A DNA stretch of 64,000 nucleotides from NCBI GenBank assembly GCA_037367405.1, contig JAZKJV010002622.1:1-64000 (forward strand), given 5' to 3'. The notes under the pieces are model-generated. The model was not told the DNA's origin. It worked only from the letters and a program-made list of their open reading frames with translations, and ran no database searches. Source of the DNA: Ottelia alismoides (Eukaryota > Streptophyta > Magnoliopsida > Alismatales > Hydrocharitaceae). The stretch's first letter is position 1. Every line of letters starts with the position of its first letter. Positions 37,816 through 48,297 of the stretch are shown piece by piece. The position numbers were made by a program, and so were the translations under genes.

Positions 37816-39420
37816 TCCTATGCTTAAATGAAAAAGTGAAATGATTTTGGATTCCATAACAAAGTCATGAACAAAAGGTGAAAATGGAACTAGACTCGAC
37901 CTTTGGATTAATAGTGCAACGGAGCTTCTGTGAGACTTAGGGTTTTAAAATCAACAACCCTTCTCCCAGAGCATATCCCATTTTCTACATATCATTATGA
38001 CAATGTTGGCTAAGGAGTCATCTTAGATCAATCCTTCTCCCAAAGCATATACCATTAACATTGAACAATTGTCTCATGTTTGTGAAAGGTTTTAGCTCTT
38101 CCCATCAAGAATGCTGGACTAGCATGTAAACCTCTCCCCCAGTAGCTCATCCTTAGGGAGTCAGGCATTTCCTTCTAAGGTCTGTCACACTATGTTCACA
38201 ATCGAAAAGAGGGAGAAATTAGAAGAAGGGGAAAATAACTGGAGGTAACTATTGTAGTCACCTCTCCTTGTGAAGCCGACCAGTTTAGCCAAGTCTCCAA
38301 TAAGATCTACAAGTTTTCTTGAAGCTTGGACCTTTTTGGTCAAATATTTATTTGGTAGTTGGCTTCTTTTTGGTATGGATTTTTGGTAACTCTATATTGA
38401 TCTTCTTGCGCCCCTACGGATATGGAATCTTTTTTCTGTACACAGGGTTTTAGAAAAAATTGTGTCCAACCATCCATCCCTTATCCAAAGCTTTATTTCA
38501 GCTCGTACTCCGGTCTTTAGATGTCTACGCTACCATAAAGAGACCCACACAGTCTTCTTACACTCTATCTAAGTGGAGCTAAGTGCATAGTGCGTGAGTA
38601 TGGATTAATTCTCTATTCATAAGTCATACCTATAATTAGGAGACCATGTTAGACACTGAGTCAAAGTCTGCACATTGTCATGCAGAACTTGAAGAATTAA
38701 GTCAAAGACTCGAAGCTTCTTAAATCCTCTTTCTCGATGAAGTTCCTCAGGAAATTAGGTAGATTAAGGCTAAGTCAAGACCACTCTCCACTTCTATTCA
38801 TAACTTAGTTCAGAACCCAATAACTTTCTACTTTGCATATGCAAGATATGCAGATGAAATGCAAATGCATATGCGATAGAAGATGACTTTTTCTCATTTT
38901 TTTGTATGAATGCAAGGATGATATGCATGAGTAAAAATTTTTTTGTTTGTTTTTAGTGGACTTTTACCCATCCCATATTTATTTCATAATATATATATAT
39001 ATATATATATATATGAAAATACGTAAAAGTACGAGCTATGGGTAAAGTATATTAATATACATGCACCCTATACTTAGCATGTGCTATGTCCTCAGAGCAT
39101 AAGAAGTTACGAAAAAGACATAGCTCGTACTAAGTGTAGGAGAATGAAAAGAAGTATAGAAGTCGACTGCCCCCTATACTTAGGCTCTGGTGAGCCTAAG
39201 TATAGAAGAAGAACAAAAAATGGGGAGGTCGACGTCAAGAGGGGAACTGGGTGAATATTAACAAGGTGGACATCGGTTTCCCCATACTTAGGCCCTAGTC
39301 AGCCTAAGTATAGGACAGAAATGAGTATAAGGACCGATGGGATCTGGAGAATTTACAAAGCGAATGGAGGTGGGAGAGGATGAAAATGATGCGTATTCAT
39401 GCGTTCCTAAAGATTAGATC
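37816..39420 (-). other. H2 3' UTR, non-coding, with polypurine-type hairpins
   Basis: It aligns with the E 3' UTR (44755-46600), beginning with 'gaaatgattttgg-ttccata-caaagtcatgaacaaaag'. Hairpins of the CTATACTTAG...CTAAGTATAG type are at 39068-39139, 39174-39205 and 39283-39313. An (AT)n tract lies at 38990-39014. It contains no gene; Athila relatives sometimes have an env-like frame here, but none is visible. Confidence 0.78.
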
Positions 39421-40465
39421 ATGGGTTTTGGGATACACATGAATGAGATCTCCTCAACTTGGTCTAGCTACTCATCTGATCCTACAAAATTCTTCAGCAA
39501 CTGTGCATTCACAATGAATGGTTGTGCACCATTTGTAAGCTTTGAAATCCATACACCGTTGTTTGTATTTACTTCTCTGATAATGAAGGATGGCATCCAT
39601 TTGGATTTCAACTTGCCCTGAAAATTCTTCAATATGAAATTGAATAACTATACTTTCTACCCTGAACAAAATTCTTTCATCTGATGTGCTAATCGTGCCA
39701 ATGCTTGATTTTGTCCTTGTAAATCACATTGTTATCATATGCCTTGTTTCTGATTTCGAAAAGCTCATTTAGATCCAATTTTCTGCTATGTTTTCCTTCA
39801 TGAGTATTCTAGTTTACTTTCTTTAATGCCCATTTGGATTTGGGTATCAGCTCAGCAAGCAGGTGACATGGCTTTCCATAAACCATTCAGAATGGGTAGG
39901 TTCCAAGCGGGGTCTTTTAAGCTGTTCGGTATGCCCATAGAACTTGGTCCAAGAGATGGGACCAGTTCTTCCTATTTGGGAGGACTAGCTTCTGCAAAAT
40001 TCCCTTCACCTCTCTATTCGACGCCTAGCCATGCCATTCGATTGTGGGTGGTATGGACTAGCGACATGATGTTCGATGCCGTAGTCCTTTGTTAACTTTC
40101 TCATTTCCCTAATAGAAAAGTGGCTATCTCTGTTAGAGATGTTGACTTTGGGAACCTTGAACTATGAAATGATGTGATCTTTCATGAATTTGCACACAAT
40201 TTTGCTATATGCAGCTCGAGTAGGGATAAGTTCCACCCTCCTAGAGAGATAATCAACCATCAAGAGATTATGCTCATAAGCATTCCTATTAGGGAATGGA
40301 CCCATGAAATGTATGCCTCATGCATCGAAAAACATCAACCATAATGACGTGTTGCATGTGCATTTCATCTTTGGGATCGATAGTCCCTCCCAGTCTCTGA
40401 CATATTAGACATGACCTAACAAATGCATATGCATCGTGGAACATGGTCGGCCAATACAAGCCATA
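39421..40465 (-). pseudogene. H2 integrase remnant
   Basis: On the minus strand it is collinear with E 46730-47700. The C-terminal part near 39560-39700 matches 'gg-aagttgaaatccaaatgg', and the core start near 40290-40320 matches 'ggcatacatttcatgggtccattccc'. No frame is open across the domain; the longest opposite-strand frames are artefacts. The element would have needed this enzyme for insertion, so H2 is now immobile by itself. Confidence 0.82.
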
Positions 40466-40987
40466 CTAAAGCACTTTCCAGGAGGTCCTCTTCCCGGAGT
40501 GATGTCCTCCTACTTCAAGGGAATGACAATAGGTGAGGACACTCATGTATTCCTCCTGAGGAATACACCTCTTCCAAACACAATCTGATCCTTCGAAGAA
40601 AAGGAACGGATCCTCCCAATGGTATTTTCTTGATTTCGACTTAAGTCGGTCAATGATGCTCTTAGTCCAATCGTGGGGAACTATCCTACATACTAATAAA
40701 TTCACCATGTTGGCATAACATGGAAGAGATTCGATAGAACAAATTGACTCTTGGGGGAAGGAGTCCTTGATGGGGTCAGTCTCAGAGGAACTATGTGATT
40801 CGATGAGGGAGAGGTGATCAACCACCACATTCTTCACTCCTGGCTTATCCTTGATCTGTAAATAGAACTCTTGGAGTAGTGGGATCCACCTAAGAATATG
40901 CTCCTTTACATCCTTCTTTTCCATGAGGTACTTGATAGCTGTGTGATATGTGGACACGGTAACCTTATACCCTAAAATATGTGTCAT
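40466..40987 (-). pseudogene. H2 RNaseH and integrase zinc-finger fragment (173-aa open stretch)
   Basis: The translation contains the C-terminal half of a gypsy RNaseH (KYLMEKKDVKEHILRW, LLQEFYLQIKDKPG, VVVDHLS) and then the integrase HHCC entry ([15 protein letters not shown]). The residue that is Asp in E (TDHTALRYL) is Tyr here (TYHTAIKYL), so a catalytic acidic residue is probably lost. The frame stops at 40466, before the CPVC part of the zinc finger. Upstream RNaseH sequence runs to 41124, where element E is inserted. Confidence 0.85.
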
Positions 40988-41119
40988 GAATTTGTCTAAG
41001 TTAAATGCTACATCAAGAATTTCCTTCTCTATGACGGTATAATTTCATTGAGCCTGATCGAGTACTTTGCTTGCATAGTGGAAAACATAAGAAATCCCTT
41101 CTCTCCTTTGTCCTAACAC

Positions 41120-41124
41120 AACCC
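41120..41124. repeat. Left target-site duplication (AACCC) of element E
   Basis: It directly precedes the LTR at 41125 and is repeated at 58046-58050. The uninterrupted host version is seen in H1 at about 34288-34303 ('cctaacacaaccccaact'). Confidence 0.85.
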
Positions 41125-43360
41125 TAATAATCGACCCCCGCACCCTTGGTTAATTCGAGCAAATTAATGTCCAAATTAATTATCAGTTTTCGTTGCAGTC
41201 GGATACGAGAGGGAATATCAAAAACCACTTTAATTAGATTCGAGTTAATTTCAAGCGACAGATTTTTTTACTTGGTGAAGTCCAAGGTCGAACTCAGGGA
41301 GGCATCTGTCTCCTTAGGTGAATTTGAGAAAAGTCCAAGTGTGAGATTTTCGGGGAATATATTTTTTTATATTTTTCTATTTTCTATGCAGGACACATGC
41401 AAAAATCAAGCCAATTTAAAGTTAACTCAGTTAAGGTATCAAATGAAGTCCAAAAATTATGAAAAATGGCCAGATGATGAAATATGGTGAGAATAGACTA
41501 CCCAATTGTTTTTGGAATTGTTCGACACTAAATGAGTTTACTGTGAATTAAATGAGAAAGTAGGGTGATTTTCACTAATTTAATTTTAATAAATACCAAA
41601 TCACAAAATTTTAGGGAAATAAAATTATCCCAGATAGATCAAATGATGAGGGATCCAGGAAAATTGTCAAACCTCAATTTAAATGTGAAATGAACCTATT
41701 AAAGTTAAACTAAGGAAATCACCAATTAATTTATTTAGGCCTCGATATGCGTGCGAATGACATGAAATTTTTATGCAAGGTTAAGTTAACTATCCTAGAG
41801 CTACTGTGATTTTTTGAGAATTTTTGGAGCGACAGAGAATTAATTATCAATTAAAAGGTCCAACTGGGCAAAATAACACAGAAATCAACCAATTAATTAA
41901 TTTAAAAAATCTACTGATACCACAAAAATATGACAAGTGTCACAACAGCTAGGGGACAAGTTACTCAACAACATGCAATTTTTAGAATTCAAAAATGATG
42001 CAAAATGACACCTAGAGATGCGTGCAAAGACAGGGGTGTATTTACAATACAGGAAATAAAAATTACATAAAAATAAACATGCTGACAGGGACTCAAATGT
42101 AATTACCTATAATGCTGGGAGGTGGCATGCAATTTCTCCACTGGACACATGCTTCTCACATGAGGGCGCTTCGTAGGGACCTTTTTGCAATTATGGAAAG
42201 TTCCTAGAGCTTCTGTGCAAATTACCCAGGCCGCACGCGCTCCTCACGTGGGGGCCTAGGCTCGGGCATCGGCGGAGGCTCGGGGCTTGGCTCGGGGGCT
42301 CCAGGAGGTCTGGAGGGAGGCTCGGCTAGCCTCAAGTGGTCCGAGCCTAGGGTCGGGGAAGAGGCTCGGACTTCGTCGACGTGGCTGACTGCGACCTTTG
42401 GATCAAGATCGATCCAATGGATGTCGGTGCTGATGCATGGCGAGATCAGAGGCCGTCAGCTCTAGGTTGATCCAACAGTGCTAGGAAACCGCAGAAGGGG
42501 GCGACATGGTTGAGTGCTGACCGCTGGATCACAGAAAGATCCTACGGCTCCTGGCTGCTCCATATGTCGATGAAGTGGCGTACTACTGAGCGTGGGATCA
42601 AGGATGATCCTATGGTCATCTGCTGCTCCGGTGGTCTGGCGACGTGGCGAGCTAAGAACCGTTCGATCAAGCTGATCGAACGGCCATTGGGGCTTCTTTT
42701 TCAACGGATCTCCGCCACCTGTGGAGGAGTTAGCGGGGCTCCGGCGAAGCGACCTTGGCTCCGCCCGTCCCTCCAGGTGTCAGTGAAGCTCTCCGGGGAC
42801 TTGGAGATATCTCATAAGAAGCGCGGGGGTGCGGCAAAGGCCCTGGTGGTCTCAGGAGCTGGAGAGGGGCGTCAGAGCTACGTGGCGGCGAAGCTCAAAA
42901 AGAGCTCCGATGAACCTCCGACCAGTGAATGAAATAGGTACCTGCAGGTGTTAGAGGAGATAGCTGAAGTTCTTGCGTGCTAGTGGAGAGGTGAGGATGA
43001 GAGCTCCGTCACGGATCTCGGCGAAGTGGAAGCGGAGAGAGACAATGAAGATGGAGCTTGAATAAAATCGGAGAAATAAAGGGAAAAATCAAAACGAGAA
43101 TAAAACGGAGATTGAGGAGTTTACCTGTGGTTTGGAGCTCGAAGTCGATGTCCAGGTCGTCGCTCGAAGGGGCAGTAAGGCCCTGAGCTCAGGCAGCTAC
43201 TCGAAGGAGGGCTGCGACACGGCGGTGGTGCCGCGGATCTCGCCGGAGAAGAAGACCGGTCTTCGCTCGAGGAATCGATCGATTGCTGTCACCAAGCGGA
43301 AGTTCTGAGCTCGAGGTACCTCTCGGGAGTGGCGGATGGATCTGAAATCGGCCGGTGATC

Positions 43361-43373
43361 GAGTATTTATAGG
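43361..43373 (-). promoter_or_regulatory. TATA box in E 3' LTR
   Basis: The minus strand reads CCTATAAATACTC, a near-ideal plant TATA box. It is also present in the 5' LTR (56729-56741). CCACGTGG sites lie upstream at 43709-44121. Confidence 0.65.
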
Positions 43374-43708
43374 TTGAAGTAGACGGCCGGGTTGGTGATG
43401 GGGCGAAGTTCATGGAGTTCGTGGAGCATCGCTGGCGGTCGACGTGGGTAGTGAGGTGGCTGGCGAAGATGAGGGACGAGTGGGGGTGATCGTGGAGGCG
43501 ATGGTGGTCATCGACGGTGGAGGGAGCACGACCAAGAATAGAAAGGGGAAGCCCCCTTCCGCAAGCTCGAGAACGTGTGAGAGAGGGGTGCCAGAGGTAG
43601 GAGACGAAGCCTTCACCGTTGGATCTTGTGATCCAACGGTGGAGAAGACGGTGGGATGGAGCGGCTTGGATCTGATCTGGGGCGCATTGATCAAGGGTCA
43701 TGATGGTA

Positions 43709-44121
43709 CCACGTGGTGCGTCGAAGGCGAGGCGCGAGCGGGCGGCTGAGATCAAGTCAAGACGACATGATCTAAGGGTGCTAAATGCGCCACGTGGTGC
43801 GATAGGGAAGCGGCGCTGGCCAGCGGTGGAGATGAGACCAAGGACTTGATCATATGGTTAGAGTTAACACGCTAGTGGACGGAGCAGATTGAAGTCTGAA
43901 GGTGAGATCTGATGGCGCATAGTGCGCCACGTGGCGTGTTGTGGGTGAGGCGCTAACGGATGGCCCAGATCTGAGGCGGGTTGTGATCGAACGATGATGG
44001 ATAAAAGAGCACGTGGAGAGCATCTGGCCATTGGATCAAGAAGACCATCCAACGGCTGAGAGGCCCGACGGCTAGGGCAAGGGGAGCGGGCCGCATGGCG
44101 CAACCAGAGGGCGCCACGTGG
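43709..44121 (-). promoter_or_regulatory. Cluster of four palindromic G-boxes (CCACGTGG) in E U3
   Basis: CCACGTGG occurs at 43709-43716, 43790-43797, 43927-43934 and 44114-44121, three of them preceded by GCG or GGCG. CACGTG G-boxes bind plant bZIP and bHLH factors. All lie 340-750 bp upstream of the TATA box on the element's sense strand. In the 5' LTR two of the four are mutated to CATGTGG. Confidence 0.55.
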
Positions 44122-44740
44122 CCAGCTGTGATTGGCTGCGAGAAGAAATAATTGTAGAGAGAGAAGGAGGCCGAATTTAGAAAAACTCAAAACATGAAAG
44201 TTGTAGATCTTGATGAGATCTACAAGTTTCATGTTGACCAAAGATGGAGATGAGGTCAAATATGATACAAAAATATAGGGATACAAATGTACATATACAT
44301 AGTATACATAGAGGCCCAAAAACCCATCTTTTCCATATGAACTCCAAATTGGATGAAATTAGTCTCATTTTAAAGGTCTTTGAATGTGTATTATTCTAAA
44401 AGTGAGTAGACTTATTTTGGAGTTAGTATGAGGGATCTATGGTCATTTTATGGTCCAAGGGCTTCAGGGCTTTATTGGTGCTTTTACAAAGGTGATTCAT
44501 GGCTTTCTTCCTTATATTATTAACTGAAGTGTACATAGTATAAGGGAGAGCTTATTTTGATGAATGGATATTTACAAGTGATTTTGGCTTCTTATTTAAT
44601 GCAAATGAAGTACTAAAATGCATGTATTATGAATGCATGTATGAACGCTATTTATGCATTATGAAGGGAAATATGCCTCTATTTACTCGGGAACAAGGCT
44701 CTATATTTAACTTTTAGAGTGATGAATCACAGATTTATCA

Positions 44741-44753
44741 ACCCCCTATACTT
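44741..44753 (-). promoter_or_regulatory. Polypurine tract of E
   Basis: The plus strand reads ACCCCCTATACTT just right of the LTR; sense-strand AAGTATAGGGGGT abuts the LTR. It is identical in core to the LARD tract. Confidence 0.88.
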
Positions 44754-46724
44754 AAACCTTGCTCGTCCTCGAGCAACTAAAATGAAAATGCAAGAGGGAA
44801 ATGATTTTGGGTTCCATACCAAGGTCATGAACAAAAGTTAAAAATGGAGCTTGACTCGACCTTTAGATTAATTGTGTGGCGGAACCTTATTTGGACCTGA
44901 ACTTAAGACCTAACAGACTTCAAGTTCCACAAGTCTTCTATTCAAGACGCCTCAACAGTCAGGTCAGAACAAATCCTCAAACGCAAATTTCTGATGACTA
45001 TGATTCTTACTTGTACTGTGTAAGTGAAATGTAACTCTTCACATCAGAAATGACTCGGAACCAGCCTCCTCTAACAAGGTAACTCAATAACCCGGTCCAA
45101 TAACTCTTTCCTCGAGGAGCGGGGTATTCCCTTCTAAGTTCAAGTGCGACCAGCTCAAGAGGAGGGGGTAGAGAAAAGAATGGACGGTAGCCAGTGTAGC
45201 TACCTATCCCAGGATGCCTGACCAGTGTAGCCAAGTCATCCAGCTGCATTTCTTTGCTAATATACATACTTCGACAGGTATTTTATTTTCTCTTGGACCT
45301 GTCTGATTTTTTTTGGAGTTTTTGCATTTTTTTTAACTTTTACAAGGTGCAACATGTACATCAGGAGTTTTTCCTCTTGATCCAGCAGACTATCCCTCTT
45401 TTGAAGCATTATTGCAACCCACAGCATCCCGTCCTTAGACGTCAACAATACCAGACTAGGTTGAGATGCACTACCCTCCCTAGAGGAGGACGGATGTTTC
45501 CACCCGTGTGCTACTCCAAGCTAAAGGATTCTACCTCCTCACCACCTCATCAATGAAGAGCTACGTGCATTGTGCTTTGTCCAAGTTAGGTCATTATCTA
45601 AAAGAATCATGCGTGTGTACGAGATATTCTACTTAGACTAATCAAGATGACATGTGAACATAGACTTGCGGACTCAAAGAATTAAGTCACTTGACCTGAA
45701 AAATCTTAACTCCAGTTCCTACAAGATTCCTCTGAAATTAGGTGGATTAAGGTCAAATCAAATCCATCCTCAATATCTACTCATAACTTGGTTCGAAACC
45801 CACTAACTTTTCACCTTGCATATGTAGGATATGCAGATGAGATGCAGGTGACATGCTATGAATGAAATGCAAGACTCTTTTTCTTTTCAGATGCAGAGAT
45901 GATGTGCAAGAATAAATAAGAAGCCTTATTTTCAACACATTTTTTGATACACTGGTATACCTCCTATGATACAAGTATTTTATGAGTATTATACAAGTGT
46001 ATTTTACAAAAAATTTTCTCAACTTTTTACCCCCCCCCCCGTAATTATTGCATAATATGTACAAAAATACGCGAAAGTACGAGCTATGGGTAAAGTATAT
46101 ATGTAATATATACACGCCCCCCTATACTTAGCGTGTGCTATGTCCTCAGAGCATGAAAAGCGACTAAAAAGACATAGCTCGGGCTAAGCGTAGGAAAGTT
46201 AAAATCACAAAAATCGTATAGAAGTCGCACCACCCCCCTATACTTAGGCTATTGACAGCCTAAGTGTAGAAGAAGATCAAAAATTGGGGCGGAGGAGGGC
46301 AAGAGGGGAAATGGATGAATATATACAAGGTGGGCATCGGTACCCCCTATACTTAGGATCTGTCAGGCTAAGTATAAGACAGGAGTGAGTATGAGAACCG
46401 ATGTGATCTGGAGGATGTTGTGAATAGACTTAAGTGGCTCATTCCCCCTATACTTAGGATCTGGTCATCCTAAGTACAGTCCAAGATAGAGATAGATGAT
46501 GCTGGAATGAGTTACTAAAGTCGCGGGAGGGAAAGGATAGAATGTACATAAATGATGGTATATACAAGTGAGTCGGTCTGAATCTTTCAAGATGCTGCTG
46601 ATGGCTGGAGCTCACTGCTGCAAGGTCTCCTGTGCGGCTCGAGGTGTATCTGCTGAATCTGTCTCGCGCATAAACACAATCTCCTCAATATGGACTAACT
46701 GCTCCTTGGTTTCGACGAAGTATT
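44754..46724 (-). other. E 3' UTR, non-coding, with polypurine-type hairpins
   Basis: Nearly 2 kb without a supported frame. Hairpins lie at 46132-46193, 46238-46269, 46347-46376 and 46448-46479, each starting CTATACTTAG and most closing with CTAAGTATAG-like arms. A C-run is at 46031-46040. The part at 44960-45550 is homologous to the LARD interior. No env-like gene is visible. Confidence 0.8.
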
Positions 46725-47516
46725 TTAACAGTTGTCCATCATAAGGGATGTCGATGCGTCATCTGCGAGATCTGAGATCTCGACACATCCGCTATCATGC
46801 ACCGCTCGGACAATGAATGGTCCCGTCCATTTGGATTTCAACTTGCCTTGGAAAGTCTTCAGCCTTGCATTAAACAACCATACCTTCTGTCCAGGAACAA
46901 AGGTCTTTCGTCTGATAAATCTATCATGCCAACGCTTCACCTTGTCCTTGTACACCAAACTGTTGTCATATGCACGATTTCTGACTTCCACAAGTTCATT
47001 CAGATCCATCTCTCTCTTCTTATGCCCAAGGTGTGTGTTCCAGTTGACCTTTTTAATTTCCCATTCTGATTTATGCACTAGTTCTGCGGGCAAATGGCAC
47101 GGCTTTCCGAATACCATTTGGATAGGGGAGGTTCCTAACGGTGTCTTGTAAGCTGTCCTATACGCCCATAGGACCTGATCCAAGATCTGAGACCAGTCCT
47201 TCCTGTCTGGGCGGACAAGATTTTGCAATATGGTCTTCACCTCCCGATTCGACACCTCAGCCATACCATTAGTCTGTGGGTGGTAAGGGCTAGAGACATG
47301 GTGTTCGATGCCGTAGTCCATCAGGAGTTTCTTCACCTCCCGGTTCACAAAGTGGCTACCCCCATCTGATATCATCATTTTGGGAATCCCGAACCTAGAG
47401 ATGATATGATCTCTGATGAATTTACAAACGGTTCTGCTGTCTGCGGCTCGGGTTGGAATAGCCTCCACCCACCTGGATAAATAATCTACCACAAGAAGGA
47501 TGTATTCAAAACCCGT
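46725..47516 (-). pseudogene. E integrase catalytic and C-terminal domains
   Basis: The open frame extends to 47927, but only the part from about 47516 downward is integrase; its first 137 codons lie out of frame over RNaseH/zinc-finger sequence. In order: EYILLVVDYLSRWVEAIPT, then ISDGGSHF with the second catalytic Asp, PYHPQTNGMAE with the Glu, the YKTPLGTSP region and a C-terminal KVWLFNARLKTFQGKLKSKW stretch. The first catalytic Asp (GIDFMGPFP) lies in the preceding frame, separated by a one-base insertion in a T-run near 47515. There is no chromodomain, as usual for the Athila lineage. The product would insert the cDNA in the nucleus; with the frameshift it is split. Confidence 0.9.
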
Positions 47517-48297
47517 GGCTAACAGGGAATGGGCCCATGAAATCGATGCCCCAGGCGTCAAAGACATCACAAATGATGACAGGCTGCATTGGCATCTCAT
47601 CCTTGGGACCAACGGTTTTTCCCATTCTCTGACATACTGGGCACAACTTCGCAAAGGTGATGGCATCGCGAAACAGAGTCGGCCAGTAAAAACCACACTG
47701 AAGTACCTTCCATGCGGTCCTCTTCCCGGAGTGGTGTCCTCCTGCCTCCAAGCTATGGCATAAAGAAAGGACACTCTGGTATTCCTCTTGAGGAATACAC
47801 CATCTCCAGACACAATCCGGTCCTTCAAAGAAAAGGATCGGATCCTCCCAATGGTAGTGTCTCGCATCCGACTTAAGTCGGTCGATGTGGCTCTTGGGCC
47901 AACCCTCGGGAACCTTCGTAGAGACAAGATAGTTCACAATGTTGGCATACCATGGGAGTGAGTCGACAACAAAAATCGGCTCGTCAGGGAAGGAGTCTCG
48001 AATTGGTGAATCCTGGGAAGTATTAAGATCTTCGAGACAAGAAAGATGATCGGCTACTACATTCTTCTTTCCAGGTTTATCACGAATATCCAAATCAAAT
48101 TCCTGGATAAGTAAAATCCACCGAAGAAGACACGCCTTTGCATCCTTCTTCTCCATCAAGTACCGTAGAGCCGTGTGGTCAGTGAACACAATTACCTTGG
48201 ATCCAATCAAGTGAGATCTGAACTTGTCCAAGGCAAACACTACCACAAGCATCTCCTTTTCCGTAACTGTATAGTTACGCTGAGCGGTATCAAGCAC
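47506..48297 (-). pseudogene. E RNaseH and integrase zinc-finger (263-aa open frame)
   Basis: The N-terminal half is RNase[37 protein letters not shown] and [17 protein letters not shown], including the TDH Asp and the ADH Asp typical of gypsy RNaseH. It is followed by the integrase HHCC finger (GGHHSGK, then LCPVCQRMG) and the first core Asp in WGIDFMGPF. The frame ends at 47506 because of the T-run insertion and continues as integrase in another frame. RNaseH degrades the RNA of the RNA-DNA hybrid in the particle. The frame has no proper start; it is a segment of a gag-pol polyprotein. Confidence 0.92.

Larger units (their letters stand above)
41125..44740 (-). repeat. E 3' LTR (left), 3616 bp
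   Basis: It begins TAATAATCGACCCCC (right copy begins TG, so the first dinucleotide has mutated) and ends ATTTATCA. The AT-rich part at 41125-42230 corresponds to U5/R, GC-rich sequence fills 42230-44130, and the U3 end is AT-rich. Compared with the right LTR it lacks about 123 bp (present at 56245-56367) and keeps about 55 bp (43653-43707) that the right copy has lost. Confidence 0.93.

Noticed and set aside
42510..43755. Frames of 80-188 aa in the E LTRs (also 55692-57123)
   Set aside because: They are not kept at equal length in the two LTRs of the same element and lie across palindrome-rich leader sequence.
44754..46724. An env-like gene downstream of integrase, as in some Athila elements
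   Set aside because: No frame longer than about 112 aa, no signal peptide or membrane segment, and homologous sequence in the LARD and H2 is also non-coding.
47517..47927. N-terminal 137 codons of the long frame at 46725-47927
   Set aside because: They read out of frame across RNaseH/zinc-finger sequence that is coding in the frame of 47506-48297, so they are not part of integrase.
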